Shown: in pieces, positions 1 to 11,290 of the stretch
Position numbering within the stretch: position 1 is the first letter of the stretch
How the letters are laid out: each line of letters opens with the position of its first letter
DNA from: Cryptomeria japonica
Lineage: Eukaryota; Streptophyta; Pinopsida; Cupressales; Cupressaceae
Assembly (NCBI RefSeq): GCF_030272615.1
Contig: NC_081410.1
Location: forward strand, 257,223,533 to 257,287,532
Direction of reading: 5' to 3'
Length of the DNA: 64,000 nt
Position numbers and translations under genes: made by a program
The notes under the pieces: model-generated
What the model was told of the DNA's origin: nothing
What the model saw: only the letters and a program-made list of their open reading frames with translations
Database searches by the model: none

Positions 1-1043
1 TGATGTGGAAGTCTAGCAGATAGTTTTGGTTGTATATAGTAGTCACTTTTTGGACATGACCAATAAAAGTGTTGGGCCCTTCCCAAATCTTCATCGACAA
101 CATCAAAAGGGACCAGGAACACATAAAGTACAATGATGAATCGGTTGCAGATATTTTGATCTTGGTTGTGGCATTCCTTAAATGGAATATTTTGTAACTG
201 AATTGTAAGTAACCGGTCATTTTGAATGGCAGGTGTCTCCTATGGCTGGTAGCTTGTTCTGCTCCCTTATTTCTATAAAAGGGGATTCAAGACCAAGAGA
301 AAGGGTTTCGAATTTGGTCTCTATACTTATTAATTTTGAAAATTCCCAGAGTCATAAGGTTCCTGTAGAAAATCTTAGTTGAAAGTGAGCAATTGTAAGG
401 ATTTTGGAAAGAAATAGATAAGAGTCATGTGTCTATCTTTTCTTATAGGTTCTTGAAGGAGTTATGTGTAAATAGTCTTTATGACAGAGATAGAAAATTG
501 ATTCAAAAGGAAATATAATTCTGATTTATTTCTCTCCTTTGTGCAATTCTATCATATTTTGAATGAAATGTAATTAAGGATTTCTTTCATTCAGTGTACT
601 GTTGTGGTGTATGTACTTTCTATTCCTACTTTGATCTAAGGGGTCAATTAAAATGCTTGAGTAGAATTGCATAGTGATAGGACTTGTTTGTAGATTTGAT
701 AAGTAGTTTAGATCAGGGTTTTAGATGGAAAACATTCTAAGGCAACGTTTTATCAAGATCTAAATGCTATTAGATTAATTATGTTGTAACTCATTTATAT
801 ATGTTGAGATCAAGCGCCCAATGGAGAGAGGCACTAGTCATAGTTTGTTATGAGTCCTTATAGTTATTTCTAAGCTCTATTTATCTGTGTTTGTTTCATA
901 ATTGATTATTATCAAGTATCACTTTCATTTTATATGTATTGTTGTGTGTTTCGTCCATCTTAAGCTCCATCTAGGTTGAGGATCACTGAAGGATTAGCCA
1001 TCCTTGAGAATTCTCCCTGTTGTTGAGCCCATATCTGAGATTT
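1..1043 (+). repeat. LTR-like repeat, copy A (left end may lie outside the window)
   Basis: This block is repeated almost in full at 1179-2222 in the same orientation. It starts TGATGTGGAAG and has a TATA-like TATAAAAG at 274-281 followed by a transcribed-looking leader, which is how an LTR U3/R is built. Both copies end at the same phrase (GAGCCCATATCTGAGA). No primer-binding site follows, so I cannot show that it is a true LTR. It could also be a simple tandem duplication. Confidence 0.55.
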
Positions 1044-1178
1044 AAGTACATTCCCTACATGGAAAAAGCTGGTGAGGTTATGATTTTTAAATGGCCATCA
1101 TACGAGGAATATGTTGAATGGAGTAATATCTATTTGATGGATTAATGAGGACACCAATTAGTTAGTTAGATAACTATG
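1044..1178. other. Spacer between the two LTR-like copies
   Basis: About 135 bases separate the two copies. I see no coding sequence, primer-binding site or polypurine tract. It is far too short to be the inside of an LTR element. Confidence 0.5.
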
Positions 1179-2222
1179 TGATGTGGAAGTCTGACAAATG
1201 GTTTTGGTTTTGTACAGTAGTCACTTTTTGGACATGAGCAGTAAAAGAGGTGGGCCCTTCCCAAATCTTCATCGACAACAACAAAAGGGAAAAGGAATGC
1301 ATAAAGTGTAATGATGAATCAGTTGCAGATATTTTGATATTGGTTGTGGCATTCCTTAAATGGAATATTTTGTAACTGAATTATAAGTAACCAGTCATTT
1401 TGAATGATAGGTGTCTCCTCTTGCCTGTAGCTTTTTCTTCTCCCTTATTTCTATAAAACGGAATTCAAGGCCAAGAGAAAGGGTTCTGAATTTGGTCTCT
1501 GTACCTAGTAATTTTGAAAATTCTTAGAGTCATAAGGTTCTTGTAGAAAATCTTAGTTGAAAGTGAGAAATTATAAGTATTTTAGAAATAAATAGATAAG
1601 AGTCACGTGTCTAGCTTTTCTTATAGGTTCTTGAAGGAGTTATGTGTAAATGGTCTTTATGATAAAGATAGAAAATTGATTTAAAAGGAAATATAATTCT
1701 GATTTATTTCTCTCCTTTGTGCAATTCTATCATATTTTGAATGAAATGTAATTAAGGATTTCTTTCATTTAGTTCACTCTTGTGGTGTATGTACTTTCTA
1801 TTCCTACTTTGATCTAAGGGGTCAATTAAAATGCTTGAGTAGAATTCCATAGTGATAGGACTTGTTCGTAGATTTGATAAGTAGTTTAGATCAGGGTTGT
1901 AGATGGAAAACGTTGTAAGGAAATGTTTTATCAAGATCTGAATGCTATTAAATTAATTTTGTTGTAACTCATTTATATATGTTGAGATCAAGCACCCAAT
2001 GGAGAGAGGCATTGGTCATAGTTTGTTATGATTCCTTATAGTTATTTCTAAGCTCTATTTATTTGTGGTTGTTTCATAGTTGATTATTATCAAGTATCAC
2101 TTTCATTTTATATGTACTACTGTGTGTTTCATCCATCTCAAGCTCCATCTAGGTTGAGGATCACTGAAGGATTAGCCATCCTTGAGAATTCTCCCTGTTA
2201 TTGAGCCCATATCTGAGATTTT
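1179..2222 (+). repeat. LTR-like repeat, copy B
   Basis: This is the second copy of the 1-1043 block at an offset of about 1178 bases, with scattered substitutions and very few indels. The TATA-like site is at 1452-1459. A copia gag remnant begins about 240 bases downstream on the same strand, but the 3' LTR of that element (11644 onwards, starting TGTAGACATC) is unrelated, so this is not its partner LTR. Confidence 0.55.
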
Positions 2223-2460
2223 TTGCTTAATTTTGGTGAAGGTATAAGTATGGCATAATGATTATAAGTTCATCAAAGGATCACCCTCCTAGGTTTTGTA
2301 GAGCCCAAACTGTACAAGGATAAGCAGTAATCCTTGTCATATGTTGGTCCAAGTCCTTGGAGATTTCAAAGAGTTGGAGATGGCTTCTCCTCTGATAAAA
2401 TATGAAGAATCAACTTGGTTTCTGCCTGCTTGTAGTGTAAACCCCATTCTGGGGCACCAA
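2223..2460. other. Non-coding stretch before copia gag
   Basis: I see no open frame or RNA gene. It lies between LTR-like copy B and the first recognisable gag codons. It may be leftover leader of the truncated copia element. Confidence 0.4.
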
Positions 2461-3472
2461 CAAAGTCAACTAAGAAATTTAGGAGAAATTAAAGAGTGTA
2501 TATGAAGGTGATGAAAAGATAAAGAAAGCCAAGATTACAAATCTAAAGCACAAATTTAAGAATGTGAGAATGTCTAAAGATGAAATAATAAACACTATAT
2601 TCATAGAATGAATAAAATTATAAATTCTCTTAGAGGTGTCGGTTGAATGCTAGAAGAAAGTGAAGTTGTAAGGAAGATAATGGCAACATTTCCCAAAATC
2701 TATAAACCTAATAAGTATGCCATTGAGGAAAACCATGACATGAATAATTATGATATGGATTATCTCCTTGGTTCACTCATTGCATTTGAGATTTATAAAT
2801 AGGATGACATCAAAAAGAAAATGAAGGAAGTTGCCTTCAAAATTACAAAGAAGCCTAAAGAAGAAACGAAACAAAATGAAGACATGGATGAGATTGGAGC
2901 AAAATTTGTGTGAAGATTGAAGAGAGGGACTGGGAAGTACAAAGGTAAGTTACCCCTAAAAAAATTTAATTGTGGAAGAAATGGTCATTATGCTTCTAGA
3001 AGTATCTATAAAGAAGATTATGGTGTAAGAAAAAATGATGATAACAAAGGAAAGGAGAACTACAAAGGGATTAACAAAGATATAAGAATAAATGAAAAAG
3101 ACAAGCAAAAGAAGATTTTTTGTTCAATGAAGGCCTACACATCTAAAGAAGAAGATGACAATGACTCAAATGAAGAATCTTTATTCCTGGCTATAGAAGA
3201 AAAAAATGATGAGTAGTCTAAGAGTTATGAATATGTAAAGAATAGTAAGAAATTTGTAAGTTTGAAGACTACACTACATATAAAAGTGAAATGAAAAGCA
3301 TGGATCATCAACTCTAGATGTTCAAACCATATGACTGGTGATAGAGACAAGTTTGTAGGAGAAGAAATTGCACCTATTTGTAGAAAAGGAAGCATCTTTA
3401 TTGATGGTAAGCATAAAATTGATCATGTATATCATATTAAAGGTCAAATACATAACATTTTGCCTTTGAGTC
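2461..3472 (+). pseudogene. Ty1/copia gag to protease remnant, 5' part of an interrupted element
   Basis: Broken frames encode the usual plant copia gag helical region (a phrase resembling LK.KF.N.RM from about 2550), then a lysine-rich nucleocapsid with a damaged zinc knuckle near 2965-3000 (NCGRNGHYAS; the first and last Cys are lost). The protease active-site region is at about 3300-3350, where the conserved DSG is read as NSR followed by SNHMTGD. Stops and frame changes are scattered through it. Coding stops abruptly at 3472 and resumes in frame at 8336, on the far side of a 4.86 kb insertion. The 5' LTR and the start of gag are missing. Confidence 0.85.
3468..3472. repeat. Target-site duplication GAGTC (left copy)
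   Basis: GAGTC at 3468-3472 is repeated at 8331-8335, directly flanking an insertion that begins TGTTG and ends CAACA. Removing the insertion plus one GAGTC leaves an uninterrupted copia protease frame, which supports the match being real and not chance. Confidence 0.8.
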
Positions 3473-3650
3473 TGTTGCCTCCTTTTTATTTTTCATTTAT
3501 AGCCTATCAAAAAAAGAGGGTAATTATTTTCTAGGACTTAAGTCTTCATTAAACGAGCTTCGTACTCATTCGTCGAACCTTTAATAAAGTTCACAATTTG
3601 AGTTCAAGAGAAATGCGTTCCATAAAGTTCCAAGTTGTCATTAACATAGT

Positions 3651-3925
3651 CATTGAACTTGAACTTTGAACCTTTACGATTCAAGGTTCAAGGTTCAATC
3701 GGTCTTTTGTCTTGTGTTTTGCGGCTGCCTTTTCAGTGCTTGTCTTGTGTTTGCTTTGAACTTGAACCATTGAACTTTTGTTTTGAAACGGTTCAAGGTT
3801 CAAGGTTCATTCCCGTGCTTTTGAACGTTCCTTTTGTCTCTTTCTGCTTGTTCGCAAATGTGACTTCTTGTCATTGAACTTTGAACCAATGAACTTCTTT
3901 AAAAATGAGTTCAAGGTTCAAAGCG
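3651..3925. repeat. Three tandem hairpins built from TTGAAC / GTTCAA
   Basis: At about 3651-3698, 3754-3810 and 3872-3925 a run of TTGAAC units (TTGAACTTGAAC type) is followed after a short loop by the complementary run (GGTTCAAGGTTCAA). Each forms a hairpin with a stem of about 18-20 bases. The three are spaced about 100-120 bases apart with related T-rich spacers. They begin about 180 bases inside the left end of the inserted element, where DNA transposons often carry subterminal protein-binding repeats. Confidence 0.75.
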
Positions 3926-4164
3926 GTGTTTTCAACTCAGCCCGATGGTGTCATGAAAAAAAAAAGGCGGCGCAATCAAAATAGAATTTTCCTTGGTTTT
4001 CGTGTTTTCAAATTGTAATTATGGAAACAATCATGAGAAGGCATGTCGACTATGTGGAGTTGATTTCTAATTAATAAGCATGTCAGATTTATATCAAATC
4101 ACAAGTGGTTTCACATGGAGAATAAGCTGGGCCGAAGTGTGTGTTGGTTCATTTCAGTCTTTTC

Positions 4165-4396
4165 TGTCTTTAAATATGGGGCGTCTCAGGTAAGGTAATT
4201 ATTGTTGCCGTTGGCGAAGAGTGGAGACGCAGAAGGTAATTTAGCTCAGTTCTTTTGAGGGTTTCACAGTTTGATGTTGAAGATAGGTGAGTTCAATTGC
4301 TTATTTTCCCCTGCTCTGTTTAGTTCTGAAAATTGGAAAGTGTAATTCTTTGCTTCGGAACTGAATGTTGTCTGATTGACGCAATTTAAAGCAAAA
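4165..4396 (+). promoter_or_regulatory. Possible promoter and leader of the 4397-7552 frame
   Basis: A TTTAAATATGGGG phrase near 4170-4185 is the only TATA-like element close upstream. A possible splice donor (AGGTGAGTT) lies near 4287-4295. The first ATG in the long frame is at 4397. This is pattern reading only. Confidence 0.25.
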
Positions 4397-7300
4397 ATGA
4401 GACCGATTCTGCCCAAATTGGGTCAAACATCATGCCTAGTTAGTACCCTTTCAGAGTTAGATGATACAACCTTCATTTAGGATGAGTTAGATAACTTTTT
4501 GGAGAGGGCCAAGAACCCGACAGCTAATTCCATGATGGAAAAGATAGTTCATAGTGGTCTTGTTGAGGCCGCTGCATTCCCAATTGCTGCTCCTTGCCCA
4601 GAATTAGTATATGCATGTATGAACCGATATGATGCTGGTAATAGGTGTATTAGAGCCAATAATGGATACATGCTAGTGTAGATTGACAGAGAAATTGTAA
4701 TGGCTGCAATTGGAATTGCTCACAAAGAGTCGTATGAAGATTGGTCCATAGGAACCTCATACGCATTTTTCTCTAAGAAGAGAAGTGTTTATCGGAGCGT
4801 CATAGCCAGGAACTGGCTCCTTAAAATACAAAAGGGAGGTTCTAGGTTGCCCAAACCCTTAACAAGAGAGCATTTCATCACAGAAGTTAGGGATATTGTG
4901 GTCCTTTTGAAAAGGCTTAAGGGGAATTCACATGCCTTCTATTGGGAAGACTGGATGTATTTTTACATTCAGGTATTATTAGCTGGTGAGAAATACCTGG
5001 ACTGGGCACAAGTAATTGCTAAGAGATTGCATGAAGGGTTGAGAAATTTTGTTGGAATAGCTAATTTTCACATGACTTCATACTTGTTCTATATTTTAGC
5101 ATGTATCAGAGAATGGTCGGGATTACATCAGGAACCCTGGGTTAATGGAATGAAGGTCTATGAGTGTTATCCACATTTGCAAATACAGAGATACATAGAA
5201 AATTTCTTGAGATGGAATGATATCTTTGTGAGAAGATTAACTTTTGAACTGCAGGGAAATTTGAATAATAGGATGTCACCTGAGGCATTAAAGTTGGTCA
5301 CCACATATGGGAGTTGTTTCATTCAATTTCCTAGATTCACTTATATCAGAATTGGAGGCTTTGAAGATGAACCTTTCATATTACCCAGATATGCTCTTGA
5401 CAGTTATGTACCTTTAGAAGTTAGCAGACAGCTAGCTCATGTGGCTAAGAGATTTGGGATGAAAAGTGAATCTGAAGCAATTTTACCAGTTGAACTCGGA
5501 CATTATAGTTGCCAAACTATTTCTGATGCATTGAACTTAGAATTGGAGCTCAAGAAGATGAATTTGCCACCATATGTTGCTTGGCAGGGGTTCGACAACA
5601 AAGAATATGCAATGAAGCAACTGAATGTTGATGTGAACTTCTCACATATACCCCAATTAGAAGATTATTGGGAGGATTGTTGTGATGAATTTGAAGTTCG
5701 GAAAAGATTATGGTCGAGGTTCACTTTACAGCAAATTATTACTTTGAAATTGCTCATGAAAATTGCAGGAATACAAGAAGCAAAAGATGAAGATGTATCG
5801 GACCCAGAGTTCAATAAAAGAGTTCATGTGCAACCTATTCCTGAAATTGATTGGGATAGGAAAGAAGAAGAAAATATTTAGTCAAGAACCTTTAATGTAA
5901 TAAGGAGAATGAAGAAATGGTTAAGAGACCATAGGCCTGGAATAAAATTTGCTGCTGGCTCAATCGAGAAATCAGTTGAGCAATCTCATGCTGCTGTACC
6001 AATTTCTTCTTCTAACATTGTTGTTGATATTGTAGGTGTCACTGGTACTCGAAGTGAAAAGGTTCAAACCAGAAGACTTAAAGAACCTCTGTTTGGCCCC
6101 TCATCGGTTCGAGTCACCCGTTCTAGAAGTAAAAGGAAAGGTGCAGACATCACAGGAAAAGAAACCATCATAGTTCTTGATACTGAGGACGCGCAAGTGA
6201 ACATGGGTGAACCAGAAACAAACATTCCTATAGCTCAAGATGCAGGTAAAGAAAAGGAGCAGTCTGGGGAAGGCCCCGATCAAGTGACTACTTTGGTGAC
6301 CATGGATTCATCCGAATGTCAAACACCACCAGCTAAGATACCCTCAAATGTTTCAAGGTGGTTAGGAGCATCAATAAGTAAGAAATGCAATGTAGTCCCT
6401 ATCAGTGTACCCATGGAAGATATGGTGAGCAAATGCATCGGAAAAACACCTAAGTCCAAAAAGCTAAAAGCAGAAGCTATGCTAGAGGTGGATGAGAATA
6501 TAGGGCACTAGGTAGCTAAAGTGGCTAGGCCTATTTCTGACAAAGATCCAGAAAATGCAACGGAGCAGGATTTTGTTGTTGAAAAGCTTGATTTAGGAAC
6601 TGCTTCAAGGGCTACTGACGCAAAACACTTAGAGTCCTCTGCTAAATGAATGTTGTCCAGAACATGGAAGGATGAAAAAGACAAACGAGAGCTGAAGTAG
6701 GTCATGAAGCAGATGGCGGAGTATATTAACGCCATTCATCATCCCAGCCCACAGCCCCTATCACAAGTTCCTCAAAATTTTGATCCTAGATCTCCCATGA
6801 ACCAGAATTTGTTGGATAAGGTTCAGAGAAATCATGTCCTGGCAGAAACCTTTGAAGAATGGCTTGAGTTCATAATTCAGCAAGGAACAGAGTATATTGC
6901 TAATCTGGTAAAGGCGTACGAGGATGCTGTGACTGTGACTCAAGAGCTAGAAATAGAGGTGTCAGCGTGGGAAAAGGAAAGGAAAAAATGGGCTGCAGTA
7001 CTGGTTCAAATGAAAGATGTACAGAATTATGACGTCATGAACTTCCTTATAGAAAAGGTAGTAAATGATTTAGATGACAAGGCACTGCATGTGGCCAAGG
7101 AAAACATTGAATGGAGAAATTCAATCATAAAACAAGGTCATGAAGAGTCCATTAAGTTGCTAAAAGAATTGAAAGAACTCATTGTCGTGATGCAGAAAGA
7201 CTTGAAGTGCATCGATGTACAACTTCTGAAGGAAGACGGACAGATCATTGAACAGGTAGTAGATATGGTGCAGAATTTCAAAGGGAAAATCAATTCTGTT

Positions 7301-7552
7301 AAAGAATCAAAATCCTTTACCTGTGATGACTTCACCAGAGTGGCCCACATTGAATCCATGTTGGTTGTCTGTTCAGATCACTTAGAGGTGCATAAAACTA
7401 AAGTCACGCAGGTGAGTATGGATAAAGAAGTCTGGAAGCAACGCATCCTGCACATTGGTCTCCCGCATTACCAAGTAGTTCATAATTTCTCTATGGCTCA
7501 TATGGAGTGGCGAAATATACGTGGCACCACACACACTTCAGAGACAATTTAG
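4397..7552 (+). pseudogene. Long unknown frame: helical domain, charged linker, coiled coil (about 1050 codons with in-frame stops)
   Basis: One reading frame runs from ATG 4397 to TAG 7550-7552 with no frameshift, broken by TAG at 4478, 4679, 5879, 6509 and 6698 and TGA at 6647. Residues about 1-490 are rich in aromatics and look helical, with phrases such as CPELVYACMNRYD and, at about 5336-5435, FTYIRIGG...LPRYALD..VPLE. About 5880-6650 is a charged Ser/Pro/Lys linker with basic clusters (RSRSKRKG). About 6700-7552 is heptad-rich and probably coiled coil. I recognise no catalytic motif. The N-terminal motifs recur in the minus-strand gene at 50440-46080. The fold may relate to plant mobile-domain or retrotransposon accessory proteins, but that is a guess. 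Unbroken phase with almost only TAG stops suggests fairly recent loss of function by C-to-T change. Confidence 0.7.
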
Positions 7553-8330
7553 GCCATTTTCTATTCTTTTAGTTATGGCTCTATTTACGGCTTGTAGCCG
7601 TTTAGTTAAATTTCAGTTATAGGTGGTTATTTCTGGAATTTCATATTTGCATTTTATTTAAAAAGACAATTAAGCCTGGCGGCTATATATATATTTGTAA
7701 GGATGTTTTTGCGCGATATATATTTTTTTTTTTGGTGAAAAACTTGAAGGACCAGACTAATTTCACTTGTAATTTCAGTGAAATACCCATCTTTGAGTGG
7801 AATGAAATATATGATACAACTTGAGAAACCTATGTGTTTTGAATGCGTAAAATTTCTGTTGGAATGATGATGTGTTCGTGTATCAATTTCTTTTCTCTGA
7901 TTTTTCATTTGAAGTTTGCGAATCAATGTGGTAAATGAAACTAGTTGTAAGCTTTTGAATTTTCTGATTCCCCTTGTCCTATGAGACATGAGTGAGTGTC
8001 AATCAAAATTCAAACATTCTTTTATCATCCTGAGAGTTAATTTCCATTTGAGATCAAACATCTTATTATGAATTTCATTATCCATCATTAAGCATTCATA
8101 TTGTGTTGACTAATGAATGTTGAAGCCTTTTGTTTACTTTCTTGTTAAAAGTGAATCACATAAAGAGAAAATTATTCAAAATTCATTGAATATTATATAG
8201 GGAGCTGTACCTTAATGCAGAGGGTAAGAACAATAATTATTTACCCAACTGCTGGTTATCATTGGTTTTCTATTTGGGCAACAGGGGTATTTATTTGTAA
8301 ATTTTGAGAAATCCAATCCGTTAACCAACA
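7553..8330. other. 3' non-coding part of the inserted element
   Basis: AT-rich sequence with a TATATATATAT run near 7685 and a T-run near 7725. I find no open frame worth calling, no poly(A) tail and no repeat of the element's first 900 bases. It ends GTTAACCAACA just before the right GAGTC. Confidence 0.5.
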
Positions 8331-8335
8331 GAGTC

Positions 8336-11290
8336 AAATGTGTAGAAAAGTTTATAAGGTCATACTTAATTGGTCTGGATGTTAAATTAAAAAAGGAAGC
8401 TTCAAAAGATTGGTTGTAGAAGGTACAAGGATTAATGGCAATGTTTTTTATGTAAGGGATAATAGTGGAGGTACTTGTTTGTTAACACAAATTAGTAAAT
8501 GTTGGTTGTGGCACAAAATAATTGGACATATCAACTTTGATAATATATTGAAGATTATCTCTAATCATGTTGTGAGAGATTTACCAAGGATTATCAAACC
8601 TATTGATACTATGTGAAGGGAATGTCAGCTGGGAAAGCAAACAAAGAGAAAAATCATAAACAAGAGGTATGCTACTTCACAACCTCTAGAGTTGATTCAT
8701 ATAGATTTGTGTGGACCTACAAGGATAAAATGACTAAGAGCAGAAAGTTATTTTATGTTACTTATTGATGATTACTCTAGAATGACATGGGTTACTTTCT
8801 TAAGAGAAAAAGTATAAAGCATTAGATAGATTCAAATTATTCAACTCAATGGTTAAGAACCAAATAAATGGTAGAATAAAATTTCTAAGATCTGATAGAG
8901 GAGGAGAGTTTACATCAAATTTTTGTGAAGAACATGCTATTAGGAGGCATTTTTCTACTTTGAGGACCCCTCCGCAAAATGGTGTAGTTGAAAGGAAAAA
9001 TAGGACTGTTGTTGACATGACTAGAACTATGTTGAAAGATACTAACTTTCCTAATGTATATTGGAAAGAAGTTGTGCATATTATTGTTTATTTTCTTAAC
9101 AGGGTACAAATCAAAGTAAATCATACAAAGACACTTTATGAAATCTGGAATGGAAGACCTTCTACAATTAAGTACTTCAGAATATTTGGTTGCAAGTGCT
9201 ACAGAAAGAGAGATGAAGATGATATAGGTAAATTTGATGCAAGAGAAGATGAAGGAATTTTTTTGGGATACTCTACAAATATCAAGGCTTACCGATGACA
9301 ACAAGAGGCTGCAGAAGATTGTAGAAAGTGCAAATGTAAGAGTTTTTGAAAAATGGAATCAGACTAAGATTGCATTTGAACCTAAGACTAAAATAGAAAT
9401 CATATGTTTCCACAAAAAAAAAATGATCCAAAAAAGAGAAGACTAATACAGAAAAAGAAGAGTCTGAACTAGCTCCTAAAACACCAACAAAGTATGTATG
9501 AAAGAATAACTTAGAATATCATATCATTGGTGATAAAATTAAAGGTACCCAAACAAGAAGAAGACTTGAAAATTCAAGTGAACAAGAAAATTATTGTTTC
9601 TTATCTCAAGTTGAGCCAAAGACCTATGTGGAAGTCAATAAAGATGAGAGTTGGGTAAAGGTAGTGGAAGAAGAGATGAGTCGGATAGAAAAGAATCAGA
9701 CATGGGAATTGGTGCCTAGACCACTGGACAGGAATGTGATAGGAACCAAGTGGGTATTCTAAAACAAGCTAAATGAAAATGGAAAGGTCACTAGAAACAA
9801 GACAATATTGGTCTACAAATGTTATTCACAAGTTGAAGGCATATATTTTGAGGATACATTTCCTCCAATAGTAAGAATGGAGGCCATAAGGATTTTTCTT
9901 GTATTTGTTGCTCACGAGAACTTTAAGGTATATCAAATGGATGTCAAGTTATCTTTCTTGAATGTAGAACTTTAGGAAGAAGTGTGCATTGAACAATCAG
10001 ATGGGTTCAAACTATCAAATGATCCATATATAGTTTGCAAATTGAAGTAGGCATTGTATGGACTCAAGCAAGCTCCTAGAGCTTGGTATGTGAGATTGGA
10101 TAGGTAATTGTTGTAGCAAAACTTTAGAGAAGGTACAATAGACAAGAATCTTTACATTGAAATTGAAGGTTCAAACTATGAGATGATCTAGATATGGTTT
10201 GCAAATTGAAGTAGGCATTGTATGGACTCAAGAAAGCTCCTAGAGCTTGGTATGCAAGATTGGATAGGTATTTGTTGTAGCAAAACTTTAGAAAAGGTAC
10301 TACAGATAACAATCTTTACTTTAAAATGGAAGGTGAAAAACTGTTGATTGTTGTTGTGTATGTTGATGATATTATATTTGGAGGAGATGATCATTTATGT
10401 ACATGAAGTTTATAGAAGAGATGCAAAAGGAATTTGAGATGTCTATAATAGATGTGTTGTCGTTTTTTGCTGGTCTACAAGTTACTCAATCAGAAAAAAA
10501 AGGATTTTTATTTCTCAAACCAAGCATATCAAGGAGATGTTGAAAAAGTTTGGGATGGAGAATTCTAAACTAGTTGTCACCCCCATGGATACTAGTTGTA
10601 AGTAAACTAAGGATGATTAATCTCTAGATGTTGATTAGAAAAGTATAGATCTATTATTGGATGATTGTTATATTTGATTTCTTTAATACTAGATATTATG
10701 CAAGTTGTTTGTTTGTTGGCTAAATATCAGACTAGTCCTAAGCAATCACATGATCAAGCAATAAAGAGGATATTCATGTATTTGAAAGGGACTTCAAACT
10801 ATTTGTTATGGTATAAGAAGGATGATGATTCCATATTGAAAGCATATACAGATGCTAATTGGATCGGATGTGTAGATGACAAAAGAAGTACAAGTGGTGG
10901 CACATTTTTATTGGGAGAAAAATTGGTATCTTGGCTAAGTAAGAAACAAGATTCAGTATCATTATCCACTATGGAGGATAAATACATTGGATTAGAATCA
11001 TGTTTCACTCAGGTCATGTGGATGCCACAAACTTTGAAAGATATAAAGCTAGTGTATGATGAAGCAATTCCTCTTTTGTGTGATAATACAAGTACCATTA
11101 ACATTTCAAAGAATCTGGTAATGCATTCAAGGAATAAACATATTTATATCTAGTATCATTTCTTAAGAGAGAAGGTCAAAGAGAAGTAAATCATACTGGA
11201 GTATGTGCCTATTAAAGAACAAATTGCAGATATCTTTAGCAAGGCGTTAGCAAAGGATACCTTTGATTGTTTCTGACATAAGTTGGGGAT
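8336..11290 (+). pseudogene. Ty1/copia pol remnant, 3' part (pre-integrase, integrase, RT, RNase H)
   Basis: This continues the element cut at 3472. In order it shows the end of protease, the GAG-pre-integrase region (WLWHKIIGHINFDN, about 8505-8545, then CQLGK), the integrase core with HIDLCGP near 8695-8715, SDRGGEF near 8892-8912 and PQNGVVERKN near 8971-9000, the RT finger/palm near 9640-10480 with a duplicated piece, and RNase H (YTDANWIGCVDD near 10847; LLCDNTSTINISKN near 11075-11115). Many stops and frameshifts make it inactive. The integrase catalytic D, D and E are still visible. Confidence 0.88.
10004..10331 (+). repeat. 164-bp tandem duplication inside the copia RT
   Basis: The block starting GGTTCAAACTAT at 10004 is repeated at 10168 and covers the [13 protein letters not shown] region of reverse transcriptase twice. 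The 164-bp length is not a multiple of three, so the duplication itself shifts the frame. The second copy has further changes. Confidence 0.85.

Larger units (their letters stand above)
3473..8330 (+). mobile_element. 4858-bp inserted element with TG...CA ends, 5-bp TSD, no LTRs, one long unknown frame
   Basis: The edges are unusually clear: copia coding sequence stops at 3472 and resumes in frame at 8336, and GAGTC flanks both sides. The element begins TGTTGCCTCC and ends CCAACA, so it has 5-bp inverted ends TGTTG/CAACA. A 5-bp TSD with TG...CA is typical of LTR retrotransposon integration, but by eye the first 900 and last 780 bases share no direct repeat. There is no reverse transcriptase, integrase or known transposase. 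A cluster of hairpins lies near the left end (3651-3925), and one long broken frame (4397-7552) fills most of the rest. It could be a DNA transposon, a non-autonomous integrase-mobilised element, or an LTR element whose LTRs have diverged beyond recognition. Confidence 0.7.

Noticed and set aside
3651-3925. CRISPR-like array
   Set aside because: Only three irregular hairpin units with degenerate repeats in a eukaryotic transposable element; no cas genes.
4397-7552. In-frame TAG codons read as reassigned or read-through codons
   Set aside because: The neighbouring copia element has TAG stops together with frameshifts and lost catalytic residues, so decay explains both. No sign of a changed nuclear code.
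3473-8330. Helitron
   Set aside because: Helitrons insert between A and T without TSD and end in CTRR; this element has a 5-bp TSD and TG...CA ends.
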